NCBI GenBank assembly: GCA_013115135.1
Contig: JABANP010000239.1
Location: 1-64,000, forward strand
Direction of reading: 5' to 3'
DNA: 64,000 nt
DNA from: Perkinsus olseni
Lineage: Eukaryota; Perkinsozoa; Perkinsida; Perkinsidae
A model generated the notes under the pieces. That model ran no database searches. It saw only the letters and a list, made by a program, of their open reading frames with translations, and was not told where the DNA came from. How positions within the stretch are numbered: position 1 is the stretch's first letter; each line of letters starts with the position of its first letter. The translations under genes and the position numbers were made by a program. Positions 1 to 8,162 of this stretch are shown here, one piece after another.

Positions 1-158
1 GGACGAACAGTAATGATTAATGATTAATCGTTTACTCAATGAACTTTACGGTGAGTCTTAGTAAAGACTCTTTACCGCTATAGATTTGGGCGCTAGAGGA
101 AGCTACGGTTCAACTGAGAAACGCAACAGAAGACGTTCACGCTCAGAAACATTCACAC

Positions 159-2228
159 TCAAAATAACACACACGAAACTGTGAAGAAACTGTAGGCTTT
201 GCACTCCCAACTTACAGCTCGATATCCATCCGGCTCTGAAGGCGGTTGTTTCTGCCGGGCCTTCCGCGCTTTCGTGGGAATGGCTTTAGTCTCTTCTGAG
301 AAGTTCTCCTGCAGACAACGAACCGCATGATCCCGCATCTTTTCCTCGTCGTAGGTGGCCTTCTCTGGATCGACAGCCGCCCGTTGGAGGGCGTACTCGG
401 TCGCCCACGCCAATGTGAAGAGGCCGCAGTTTGCAGATCCGGCTGTTTGCTGTTGTGTGCGCAAACATACGCATTTTGTGCCTTTACCGAACAAAGCGGT
501 CATCACTTCACGCATAGGTCCAGGAATCGCGTTCATACCCAGTGAGCTATCGAGATATAGCACTAGTCCCTCGTGATTCCTGACAGCGAGGGCAAAATGC
601 TTAGCTCTATGGTCATATAAGGGCTGGATTATCAAGGGTGCATTGCCGAGGCTAGGAGCCTTCGGGATACCCTCAAGCTGTGTTTTCATAACCTCTAATG
701 ATGCTGGAGTTATCGGAGGAAACTGCAGCAGACACAAGCACCTAGTACATAGTAGGGCCATCCAGGTACCAACAGCCATGTCGGAGATTTCGGTGCAAGG
801 TGAAGCTGAGTCGTGACGATCCTGCATAGTGAGACGGAACTCGCCAAGAAGAGTATCATGTACCAACCAGTTAGGCGTCGCGGTTGAGGACGGCGGCCTA
901 CATTCAGTCGATCCATCGAGCTCCTCTGTTGATGCATTGGGCTCCTCCGTCGATCCATTGGGATCCTCCGCCGAACACTGAGAGTTTGGAGTCGGGCGCT
1001 GAGGCACCGATCCTCGGGATGGACCTTCGACCTTACCGGTAGATGCGCTTGGTGATGGTTGGGAACGATGGTTAGCAGTCTTGTGGAATAAATCGACGAC
1101 TGAAGAGGATAGACCAGCATCAGAATGCACAGAAGGCTGGGGAGGTTGGTCATCAGCGGACACCCGTGCGCGTGAGTCACTCGTCACATCGGGGCTGATA
1201 TTGGCCACCCGCTGACGTTTTCCCGGGCAGTTCGAATGATCGCCTACAGCTTGAGTGGAACTGCTCTGGCTAGGCTTGATATCGTCACCGTGGCCACACT
1301 CCTGCTCTGCGCTACCATTATCATCATCATCGTCGTCATCGGAGTTGATATCGACATCGTTGTCATTGCATTGGGCAGCGTGCTTGACTGCTCCCCTAAC
1401 CACTCCGTGGGCGAGCTTGAACCATTCATGGAGATCAGGTTCGTCAACCGGACGGCCGCAAAGTATTTGCAGCCTGGCGTCGAGTGCAACATATTCAGGC
1501 TTTCGATACCATGCGTCACCGCGATCATACATGACAGCGTCCGCATATACTTCGCTGATGATCCGCCTCACCGCATCCACCCAGATCCATAGGTGGGGAC
1601 GGGAGGTCTTTGCGAACCTCCGACCCCATCCCATGTGGAACCCTTCCTGTGCGTTATTCGTCCTCCCTCTAGAGGACATAACCCTTGCCCGCAGGTTCAA
1701 GACGGCTGGACCGACCTGCTTCCCCAAACCGTACTTTCGGTGGAGATATCCCGATAAAATATTCCGCTCACGGTGCGGCAAACCTCCGATAGCAGCCTCG
1801 AATGCAACAGCAGTGAGCGAGACGGGCAAGAAAGGAACACATGCTACAGTGTAGAACGTTTCGTACGCTTCGCGTACTTTCGGGTCCTTGTGAGCATTAC
1901 CGTAGCACATGAAAGGGAACACACGACGAAACTTACGGAATACAGCTTGGGTCCAGTGGAAATAGCATACGGTTATGGACGATAACGGAAGCACAGTCCT
2001 AATCGCTGATAGTAGGGCGGGCTCCATATCACTCATAGTACTGGCAACACGCGAAGGGCCACCGATTTTCGGAACAATGCGCTGTAAGATCTTAATATAA
2101 GTTAATACACTGCGGTTTGGAGCAACACAGTAAAATATTGGAAGAAACCTACCACAGGGATGTTGCACTAATAGAGTTACTTGCTCCGCGAAACGCAGTG
2201 GACAGACAGAAACGGATGGAAAAAGGGG
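159..2228 (-). CDS. MULE-type transposase core fused to a Ulp1-like cysteine protease domain
   Basis: This is the 3' part of a transposase gene. Reading on the minus strand, residues near the start (motif SDMEPALLSAI, then VCYFHWTQAVFRK) match the second catalytic Asp region of MULE transposases, and RTNNAQEGFHMGWGRRF matches the conserved TNN..E..H stretch. A low-complexity acidic/Ser linker follows, with a run of Asp and three imperfect copies of an NGSTEE-like repeat. The C-terminus is a Ulp1/C48-type protease fold: His in KHFALAV, Asp in LYLDSS, Gln in TQQQ and Cys in SANCGLF form the expected triad. The listed ATG-equivalent is GTG; the frame stays open upstream to about 2228, so this is a continuation and not a gene start. 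The first catalytic Asp lies in the next feature, beyond an interruption. Transposase plus Ulp1 is known from plant MULEs (Kaonashi type); this one is in a protist. Activity unknown. Confidence 0.75.
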   Translation of the reverse strand, partial: PLFPSVSVCPLRFAEQVTLLVQHPCGRFLPIFYCVAPNRSVLTYIKILQRIVPKIGGPSRVASTMSDMEPALLSAIRTVLPLSSITVCYFHWTQAVFRKFRRVFPFMCYGNAHKDPKVREAYETFYTVACVPFLPVSLTAVAFEAAIGGLPHRERNILSGYLHRKYGLGKQVGPAVLNLRARVMSSRGRTNNAQEGFHMGWGRRFAKTSRPHLWIWVDAVRRIISEVYADAVMYDRGDAWYRKPEYVALDARLQILCGRPVDEPDLHEWFKLAHGVVRGAVKHAAQCNDNDVDINSDDDDDDDNGSAEQECGHGDDIKPSQSSSTQAVGDHSNCPGKRQRVANISPDVTSDSRARVSADDQPPQPSVHSDAGLSSSVVDLFHKTANHRSQPSPSASTGKVEGPSRGSVPQRPTPNSQCSAEDPNGSTEEPNASTEELDGSTECRPPSSTATPNWLVHDTLLGEFRLTMQDRHDSASPCTEISDMAVGTWMALLCTRCLCLLQFPPITPASLEVMKTQLEGIPKAPSLGNAPLIIQPLYDHRAKHFALAVRNHEGLVLYLDSSLGMNAIPGPMREVMTALFGKGTKCVCLRTQQQTAGSANCGLFTLAWATEYALQRAAVDPEKATYDEEKMRDHAVRCLQENFSEETKAIPTKARKARQKQPPSEPDGYRAVSWECKAYSFFTVSCVLF

Positions 2229-2828
2229 AGTTCACCTAGCCGGAAACGGGGAGGCTGGGCTTAATCGAGGCGGTCGGGGGTCTAGAGGACTCCACTAGAG
2301 GTCATCCGTCTTCCAGCTTCGCGGTTCTAGATAACCCAAATCCAGGGAAAAACCATATTTCTAAAGAAAGTTGCCATTTTCTAAAGAAGTTTCGCGCTCG
2401 ACCGGGAGAGGATTGGGACTACGCTTTTGACTCTCGGATAACCTATGACCTATAACCCTAGGCCTTCGGGTTTGAGGTGATGGTCGCCCGAAGGGCGACC
2501 TGAGTCGGGTTTCGGGTTGACGGGGGTTACGGTCAGTACTCCACTAGGTCTTTTTTTCTTCAGTTTTTCTCCTTCTTTAGATTTTCGCCCTCTCGCTTAG
2601 ATTTTCGCCCGCTCGCTTAGATTTTCGCCCTCTCGCTTAGATTTTCACCGTCTACCCCAAATCCAGTCGTTTCCGAGAAAAATCGATTTTTTGGGCGTGC
2701 GCGCCCTGCGGGCGCGCGCTACCTACAAACGGAAGGAAAATTTGGGAGGAAAGAAAGAAAGAAAGGAAATTTCAGCCACCCTGCAAAAAAAACTCGCTCG
2801 CCCTAAATTCCTTTTTATCCCACAAGAA
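2229..2828. repeat. Repeat-rich segment interrupting the MULE transposase
   Basis: About 600 bp separate the first catalytic Asp of the transposase (motif CLDATFSIV, ending near 2840 on the minus strand) from the continuing frame at 2228. The segment holds a 20-bp tandem repeat (three full copies at 2581-2640, unit attttcgccctctcgcttag, plus partial ends) and two GC-rich perfect hairpins: GGTCGCCC-GAA-GGGCGACC near 2485-2503 and GCGCGCCC-TGC-GGGCGCGC near 2700-2718. A GA-rich tract precedes the junction. It could be a long intron or an insertion of a small non-autonomous element; known introns in this window are mostly about 50 nt, which favours an insertion or a repeat-swollen intron. Confidence 0.5.
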
Positions 2829-3598
2829 ATCGTTCCGCATTTCTCTACGATGGAAAATGTGGCGTCAAGACAAATATGTAGTACGTTGTTATTGGAAAGT
2901 AAACGTTGGAGAGTGCACTGGTCCCAGAAAATCAAAACCCGCTCATCGTCTGTGCTGCCAGAATCCCACAGCAACATGTCGACCGCTTTGCCGCCTACCT
3001 TTGTAGAGCAGAACTCCGGCGGGAGCGCGAAGCCCGTGAGGCTCCGTGGGGGATTGGGCAGCCCAAGAGCTCGCCGCTTTTCCTTGTTCAATTTCTGGTA
3101 AATCCCGCTCTTGCTTGGCAGCTGCTGCAGCTGGGCGTCACTACATTCTGGAACTACATCTCGGAAAGCGTCCCAAGCCGGTTGATTGACGCGGAGTTCC
3201 TGAGCCTTGCGGCACATCTTGTCGAGAAGAATCTTGCCCAAGCCAGTTGCAGTGCATGTATGCTTTTCCGCCGGTGTAGCCTCGACCCATAAGTCGGCCA
3301 CTGGCCCATGTAGATCGCCCACGACTTTTGCACGACCGCCGCAACCGCGACCCTTTTTGTAGCCCACACATCGCCAGTAGGAAGTATTCTCCGGTCGACG
3401 CGAAGGATTATTGAGACTATAGGCATGAGAGCCACACACAAGATACCGACCACGTGCATGGTCGACCAAGCAGACCTCCTCCAGCCCTGAACCATGGCGC
3501 GATCCGCGCCCAGTCGCATCACGTAATTGATGCGGATTTTGCGAAGCTGACGGTTGTGAACCCTGAGTGTTGACGTCGAGTGCGTCATGAGCTAACAT
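2723..3598 (-). CDS. MULE transposase N-terminal part with FLYWCH-type zinc finger
   Basis: N-terminal piece of the same transposase. After a Ser/Gln-rich start comes a FLYWCH-like zinc finger: YLVCGSHAYSLNN, then SYWRCVGYKKGRGCGGRAKV, closing with EKHTC, giving the Cys2-His2 pattern of this DNA-binding domain. About 120 residues later NNNVLHICLDATFSIVEK carries the first catalytic Asp of MULE transposases. From about 2828 to the ORF end at 2723 the translation turns into GA-rich low complexity and is probably not coding. The start at 3598 is the first ATG of the open frame. Together with 159-2228 this would give a protein of roughly 900 residues with the order FLYWCH, DDE transposase, acidic linker, Ulp1. 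Confidence 0.65.
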   Translation of the reverse strand: MLAHDALDVNTQGSQPSASQNPHQLRDATGRGSRHGSGLEEVCLVDHARGRYLVCGSHAYSLNNPSRRPENTSYWRCVGYKKGRGCGGRAKVVGDLHGPVADLWVEATPAEKHTCTATGLGKILLDKMCRKAQELRVNQPAWDAFRDVVPECSDAQLQQLPSKSGIYQKLNKEKRRALGLPNPPRSLTGFALPPEFCSTKVGGKAVDMLLWDSGSTDDERVLIFWDQCTLQRLLSNNNVLHICLDATFSIVEKCGTISCGIKRNLGRASFFCRVAEISFLSFFPPKFSFRL

Positions 3599-3689
3599 TC
3601 GGCCAAAGGTGAAACCTGAGGTGTAGCCAAGAGCTGCCTATCTCGCTAACTTGAATCGCGGGAAAGTAAGTGCCAGGATCACGCTAAGA

Positions 3690-4315
3690 TGCAAAGGTGC
3701 TGCAATCATTGCTGCGCGATGAGGTGCTTCAATGTCGGGTGACTGCCGAAGCGGCAGTGCCGATGACGCAGTGGTTGTTCTTGCATCCACGCAATGATGA
3801 CCTCCGACGAAGATATTGATACCTGGATGACTATGTTGTCCCGCGTAAGTGAGTTTGTCTCACGATGTCCTCCTCTCCGTGTGGCCGAGGTCGAATGCCT
3901 ATGGCAGAATGGGTACCCTGCGCGGAGAAGAGGGGTGAACGCGCAGCCTGTTTATGTCGAGAACTACTTCGGTCTGCTGCTGCAAGATAACGAGTCTGCC
4001 CTTGGGGACTCGGAAGTGTATTACCTCGACCCCGTTCACGGAGGCAGCTACATTCCGCCGAAGGTGTTGGAGATAGTAAGGCAGTTGTATCCACGCTACA
4101 CTACAGTGACCGCAGTACCATGTCAGCAAGAGAACGCCGAGGAGCAGAACTGTGGATTGCTCGTCCTAGCTTGGGCAACTGAGGCTGCACTGAATACCCC
4201 CCGAGACGGTTTGTCGGGCATATGGTACGTCGTCGAGTACGACGAAGAGAGACTACGTCGTCATGCAGCTCGCTGCGTAAGGAACGGTATGCCGGAGATC
4301 TTTCCCCGAAGGTGA
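3690..4315 (+). pseudogene. Second Ulp1-like domain fragment, frame-broken
   Basis: The 173-residue frame from the ATG at 3794 aligns with the C-terminal domain of the MULE protein: DIDTWMTMLSRV matches MAVGTWMALLCTR, VYYLDPVHG matches LYLDSS, CQQENAEEQNCGLLVLAWATE matches QQQTAGSANCGLFTLAWATE, and YDEERLRRHAARCV matches YDEEKMRDHAVRC. The position of the catalytic His reads Tyr/Asn (VENYFGLLL), so the triad looks broken although Asp, Gln and Cys remain. Similarity continues upstream in another frame (SLLRDEVLQCRVTAEA, about 3708-3755), so a frameshift or lost intron separates the parts. It lies head to head with the FLYWCH frame, which suggests a rearranged or second, older element copy. I call it a decayed fragment. 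Confidence 0.6.
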
Positions 4316-4319
4316 ATAC

Positions 4320-4884
4320 AAGTTTAGAGGGATTTCAAAAGTCTTGAATTCGATTGAAGTCTTGACCGGGGTTTAAGACCGTGATTTTAATGAGACCCGG
4401 GAGGAAACCTCTAGCTGTGGTTCCAAGTGATTAGGATCACGCTTGTGTGTGCGGCTCGGGCGAGCGCGAAAGGTTGTGCGGGCTGTGGCACCCGATGACT
4501 GGCTAGTGAGCTAGTCGTGGAGTAATATATGGAGGTGTTGGTGGATGTGCAACGAAGTGTTATAGCTCTTTCCCATCCCTCCCATTCCCTTGACGTTGGG
4601 GGACCCGGAGTGGCTCGGGGTTTTGGAGTTTCATGGTCTTGACGTAATCTCCTTACCCTAGCTACTCCCGGGTCTGCATTCGCGAATCCGGTCTCGAGGA
4701 GGTGTCGGACACCTAGTGTCCCCTCTCTCGGGTTCTGGTTTCGCGTATGCCTCTCCCAACCTCAGCGTCTATGGGTTTCCCTGCGTTTATCCCGGCAATA
4801 AGCGTTGGGTTGCGTTGCGATCCTGGAGTTGTGGCATTAACCTGCTAGATGAACGGACTCACAGGATGATAACTGAGCATTCCC
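4320..4884. other. Stretch with no recognisable gene
   Basis: I see no convincing coding frame, RNA gene or repeat here. It contains a small inverted repeat around 4499-4518 and ends near the first hAT-like frame. Probably TE-flanking or decayed TE sequence. Confidence 0.4.
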
Positions 4885-6089
4885 TTGACAGCCTTGCTAA
4901 CGTACTCTCCTCATATGGGGCGCAAATCAGCGAGTGGCTTCTGCCCGTGGCCGTATGTGACCAAGACTCCAGAGGACTATCACTGTGATATCGGCGGACA
5001 ACCGTGCTATTTCAGACATAAGCAAGACAACTCCACGCGATTCGAGGGACACATGAAGGACGTGCACGAGGATTTAGATTTCGGACGTATAAAATGGAGG
5101 AGGCCTCGCGATAAAGCGATGAGGAAGCAGACAAACGGTAGTACAATACTACTAGTATTGTGTTGGAGAGGAATTTCCACTCCCAACACAATATTACCGT
5201 TTTCTGCTCAGGTGTTCGCCTCGTGGAATCCGTAACGCAGCTGTACAACTATGAGGCTTTACCAAATCTGCATGTGGACGAGGAAGAAAATGAAGTGAAA
5301 GGTAGTTCTAGCGTAAATTGCACCGAATTTCGGAGTCCGAAACAACAAATCATCTGCCTCAGACTGCTCCGCGAGTTCTTCGAATCGTCGTAGCCATCCA
5401 GAAGGAGAAGCCGCAATCCGCATCGACCAAAAAGGCCGCTGACGTCGACGCTCCGCCAGAGATGGTTCTGCTAGATGACTGAGTCATCATGACGAGGAGA
5501 GGAGTCATCATGACTCCTCTCCTCAGAAATGCGTCGCGAAACGGCGCAGGTTAGAAAGTCCTTCCTCATTAGCGCGCCCTGAAGTTAAGGTTGCTCCGGC
5601 AGGGTTACTGAACCCGACTCTTCAACGGAGCCCTTTCGTACCTATGGCAACTGCCGCTACCACAAACTACTTCCTGATGCGGTTCGCCGAGTTCTCTACG
5701 GCTCAGCATTGGAATACCACTGCTATTCTAAGCAACCCGCACTTCCACGATGCCATATCATGCATACGCCCTGGTGTCGGAAGACCTTCTACCTCTCGGT
5801 CAAAGGCCATTGTATCCCAGCTAGAAGAGAAGATAGAGTCTCAAATGATTTGAGTCAAATCCAAGCTCGTCTCGAATCTTGTGAGAAGGTGACCTTCCTC
5901 ATGCAGTGGTGGTCGGCGGAGAACCAGGACAAGAGGCTCCTCATCATCACAGTCCGTGACGTGATTACTGGCCCCAGTAATACTGGGGATACGTTCCCTT
6001 GGAGAGGACGAATGCTTCGTGGCTACAGCGCAGAAGGCACTGCCTTCCAAACAGGAGCGGTATGCAGAGACCGATTTCGGAATGTGTGA
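4885..6089 (+). pseudogene. Degraded hAT-like transposase with BED-like zinc finger
   Basis: Several plus-strand frames together resemble a hAT transposase. The first (4885-5235) has a zinc-finger pattern YHCDIGGQPCYFR...RFEGHMKDVH, as in BED fingers. A middle part in shifted frames shows a basic, Ser/Pro-rich linker (KRRRLESPSS, about 5536-5570). A third part (5644-6089, two frames) has FAEFSTAQHWNTTAILSNPHF, a GRPSTSRSKAIVSQL segment and VTFLMQWWSAENQDKRLLI, which fit the hAT N-terminal pattern in which a DgWs..n motif follows. The expected catalytic Asp is replaced by Gln-Trp in this reading and the frames are interrupted. The DDE core and C-terminal dimerisation domain are not seen. Family call is tentative. 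Confidence 0.4.
5494..5524. repeat. Perfect 14-bp inverted repeat with 3-nt loop
   Basis: gaggagaggagtca at 5494-5507 is exactly reverse-complementary to 5511-5524, with tca between. It lies in the linker region of the hAT-like remnant. Origin unknown. Confidence 0.8.
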
Positions 6090-6969
6090 CCTTGATTCAA
6101 CCCACACCCTGATTCTAGAGTACCGATTTAAATTATATTTTCATGACCCATGAGTCGAAGATTCGAGATGCGTGAGCAAGATTAGTTGAGACAGAGTCAG
6201 AGTGAGGAATGCACTGGATTCAATTCAGGGCAAGACTCTTGCCGCAAGAGTCTTGATTTGTGATTTTACTCAGCCTCTAAATCTGATTCCTGATTTAGAA
6301 TCGTTATTCTAGATTCAGAACCGTACTCAGTTGCTGATTGTGATTCCCCGGCACTGAGTCTGAGTATTTCCTCCACTCAGGAGTAAAAACTCAGTAAATG
6401 AAGGGTCAATTGTCGCTATCCGATTTTTTTTATTTCAGTAAAGACTCTGGCTCACCCCTGGATTCAGAATCCGCATATCACGCGAGGTTTGCTCGAGAGA
6501 GGCGGCCGAAGGCCGCCTAAAAAAATAATAGGATCATTCTTTCCTTCCTAAGTTTCCTATTTTTCCTGAATTCCCGAAAGTAAAGAAATGAAGGAAAGAA
6601 AATCTATTTTTCCTTCCACCAGCCACCCTGTTTTTTTGGTATTTTTTATGGCGTGCGCTGAGTTGTTCGTCCAGTTGAGTGTTCGTGCCATCGATTAGGC
6701 ACCCTCCCCCCGCACAGTGGATTTCTACTGTAACTGCGTTTTTTCGTGCGTGGTGGGTAGCGTTGTACGAGGGATTGGGAGTAGATAAATTACCAGCAGC
6801 CGTTCGAGGCCTGCCTGCGTTGTACGATATAGATAGTAGCGGGTAGATACATGGTCGGCTCTCGTGAACTTTGGCCAAGGCAGTTTCTGAATAGTATAGC
6901 GAGTAACGCATTTCTTCAGTTAGAAAGCTCCAATGAGTTGAGCAGCTGGTGCTACCATAATGTATTTGA
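6090..6969. other. AT-rich repeat region, no gene
   Basis: No coding frame is convincing. The stretch is rich in gattcag and actcag words and has an 11-bp perfect hairpin at 6231-6255 (caagactcttg, loop ccg, caagagtcttg). A GC-rich hairpin AGGCGGCC-GAA-GGCCGCCT lies near 6501-6519, with the same GAA loop as the hairpin near 2485. From 6534 a GA/CT-rich tract followed by cagccaccctg and gcgtgcgc resembles 2690-2790, so both may belong to one repeat family. The word agtaaagactct near 6437 also occurs near 58. Confidence 0.5.
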
Positions 6970-7051
6970 GACACTTTGGCCGAGTGGTTAAGGCGGCGGC
7001 CTGCTAAGCCGTTGGGCTATGCCCGCGAGGGTTCGAATCCCTCAGGTGTCG
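6970..7051 (+). tRNA. tRNA-Ser (anticodon GCT)
   Basis: A full cloverleaf can be drawn: acceptor arms gacactt (6970-6976) and aggtgtc (7044-7050), D arm with ggccgagtggttaag, anticodon stem GCGGC/GCCGT around loop CTGCTAA giving anticodon GCT, a long variable arm as in type II tRNAs, and T arm gggttcgaatccc. No CCA is encoded and no intron is seen. B-box ggttcgaatcc is intact. The nearest T4 run downstream lies beyond the neighbouring tRNA-Arg. Confidence 0.95.
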
Positions 7052-7095
7052 TCATCGTTCCGCGGGTTATTACATGTCAATCAAAGCTGAAAGCC

Positions 7096-7169
7096 TACCC
7101 GATGCAGGATTCGAACCTACGACCATCTGCTCCGTAGGCAGACATTCTATCCAGCTGAACTAATCGGGC
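7096..7169 (-). tRNA. tRNA-Arg (anticodon ACG)
   Basis: On the minus strand the acceptor arms gcccgat (7169-7163) and atcgggt (7103-7097) pair with one G-U. The anticodon stem TCTGC/GCAGA encloses loop CTACGGA, giving anticodon ACG (A34 expected to be inosine). T arm taggttcgaatcctg is intact. It is tail to tail with tRNA-Ser, 44 bp apart. No CCA encoded, no intron. Confidence 0.93.
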
Positions 7170-7604
7170 ATCCAGGTGCAGTTCGTGAACCTCCTCGATT
7201 GCCTGGAGGTTTTCGTCATTGGGAGGTGAGAAATCATTTAGCCGTTAACTGGTTAATTGATCTATTGATTAGCAATTGACATAAAACCAAAATAATGATT
7301 CTTTTATACCGAATCAATTGATCTAAGTCGATGAGCCATGGGCCATTAGACCAGCATCGAAAGTACTCCCGAATTTCCCATGAACAGCAAGAGACTCCAC
7401 GATGTCTCAGGTTCTTGCGCACTGAGTAGTGAGGCACACACATCAGCCAGCAATGACCGGTGTCACGAAGGGGGGAGAGCCGACGAGAATAGCTGTTAAC
7501 CCACAAAATCCGCGACCATAATGGTGTCACGCAAAACCGCCGAAGGCACGACGGCAAAGTTTACAATTCTGCGCTGAACTCAATATGCCAGAATACTTGA
7601 AATG
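7170..7604. other. Intergenic stretch
   Basis: No gene recognised. Composition is AT-rich at 7230-7330 and otherwise unremarkable. Confidence 0.4.
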
Positions 7605-8072
7605 TTACCAACATGTTCGAGGCCAGTATCCAAGCCGATCTCGGTTGCCGAGACTCGACGATTCGATTTCAGTGCATCGCAGAGATAGAAAGTGATGGGA
7701 ATTACTCCGCCACGCCGACGGTTCCGTCGAACTCAGCAATGTTACAAACACCCTACGCAGCCGTCCCCGAATCTCAGAACGCCATGTATGCAACTTTCGT
7801 CCCTTATAGTATATGCGCTCCATTCATATCCTTTATATCCTTCTCCTTTATATCCTTTTGTATATGGGGCGGGACGGGGGTTGCACAGTTTGCAGGACAC
7901 GCTGGATGTCTACTCCTCTCACCGTGGAAGCACCACGAACAAACTCGATCGGTACCAGGCGGCCATCTCGTGTGAGATATCCCAGGTGTTCATACGCTGT
8001 TATTCCGCATCGTCTGCAATGTTCGGACTCCACACACGAGAGCTTGGTAGGCTCAGCCTTTATCTCCCTCAT
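7605..8072 (-). CDS. Possible small gene of unknown function
   Basis: Two minus-strand frames may be exons of a short gene just downstream of CFAP100. The first (8072-7848) begins MREIKAEPTKLSC and contains a Cys cluster CVESEHCRRC followed by GITAYEHLGYLTRDGRLVP, which looks like folded protein more than random sequence. The second (7823-7605) is Arg-rich and less convincing. No family was recognised and the reading could be chance. Confidence 0.25.
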
Positions 8073-8162
8073 TATACTGTAGCCAACGCAGCACCCATCA
8101 GATCACCAGTCGTGGTTCACAACAACGATAGGGAGATGACAGTCTTGCTCTACGATGTACAT

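Noticed and set aside
6501..6519. GC hairpin followed by T-poor sequence as a transcription terminator
   Set aside because: Intrinsic terminators are bacterial; here it belongs to a repeat family in a eukaryotic genome.
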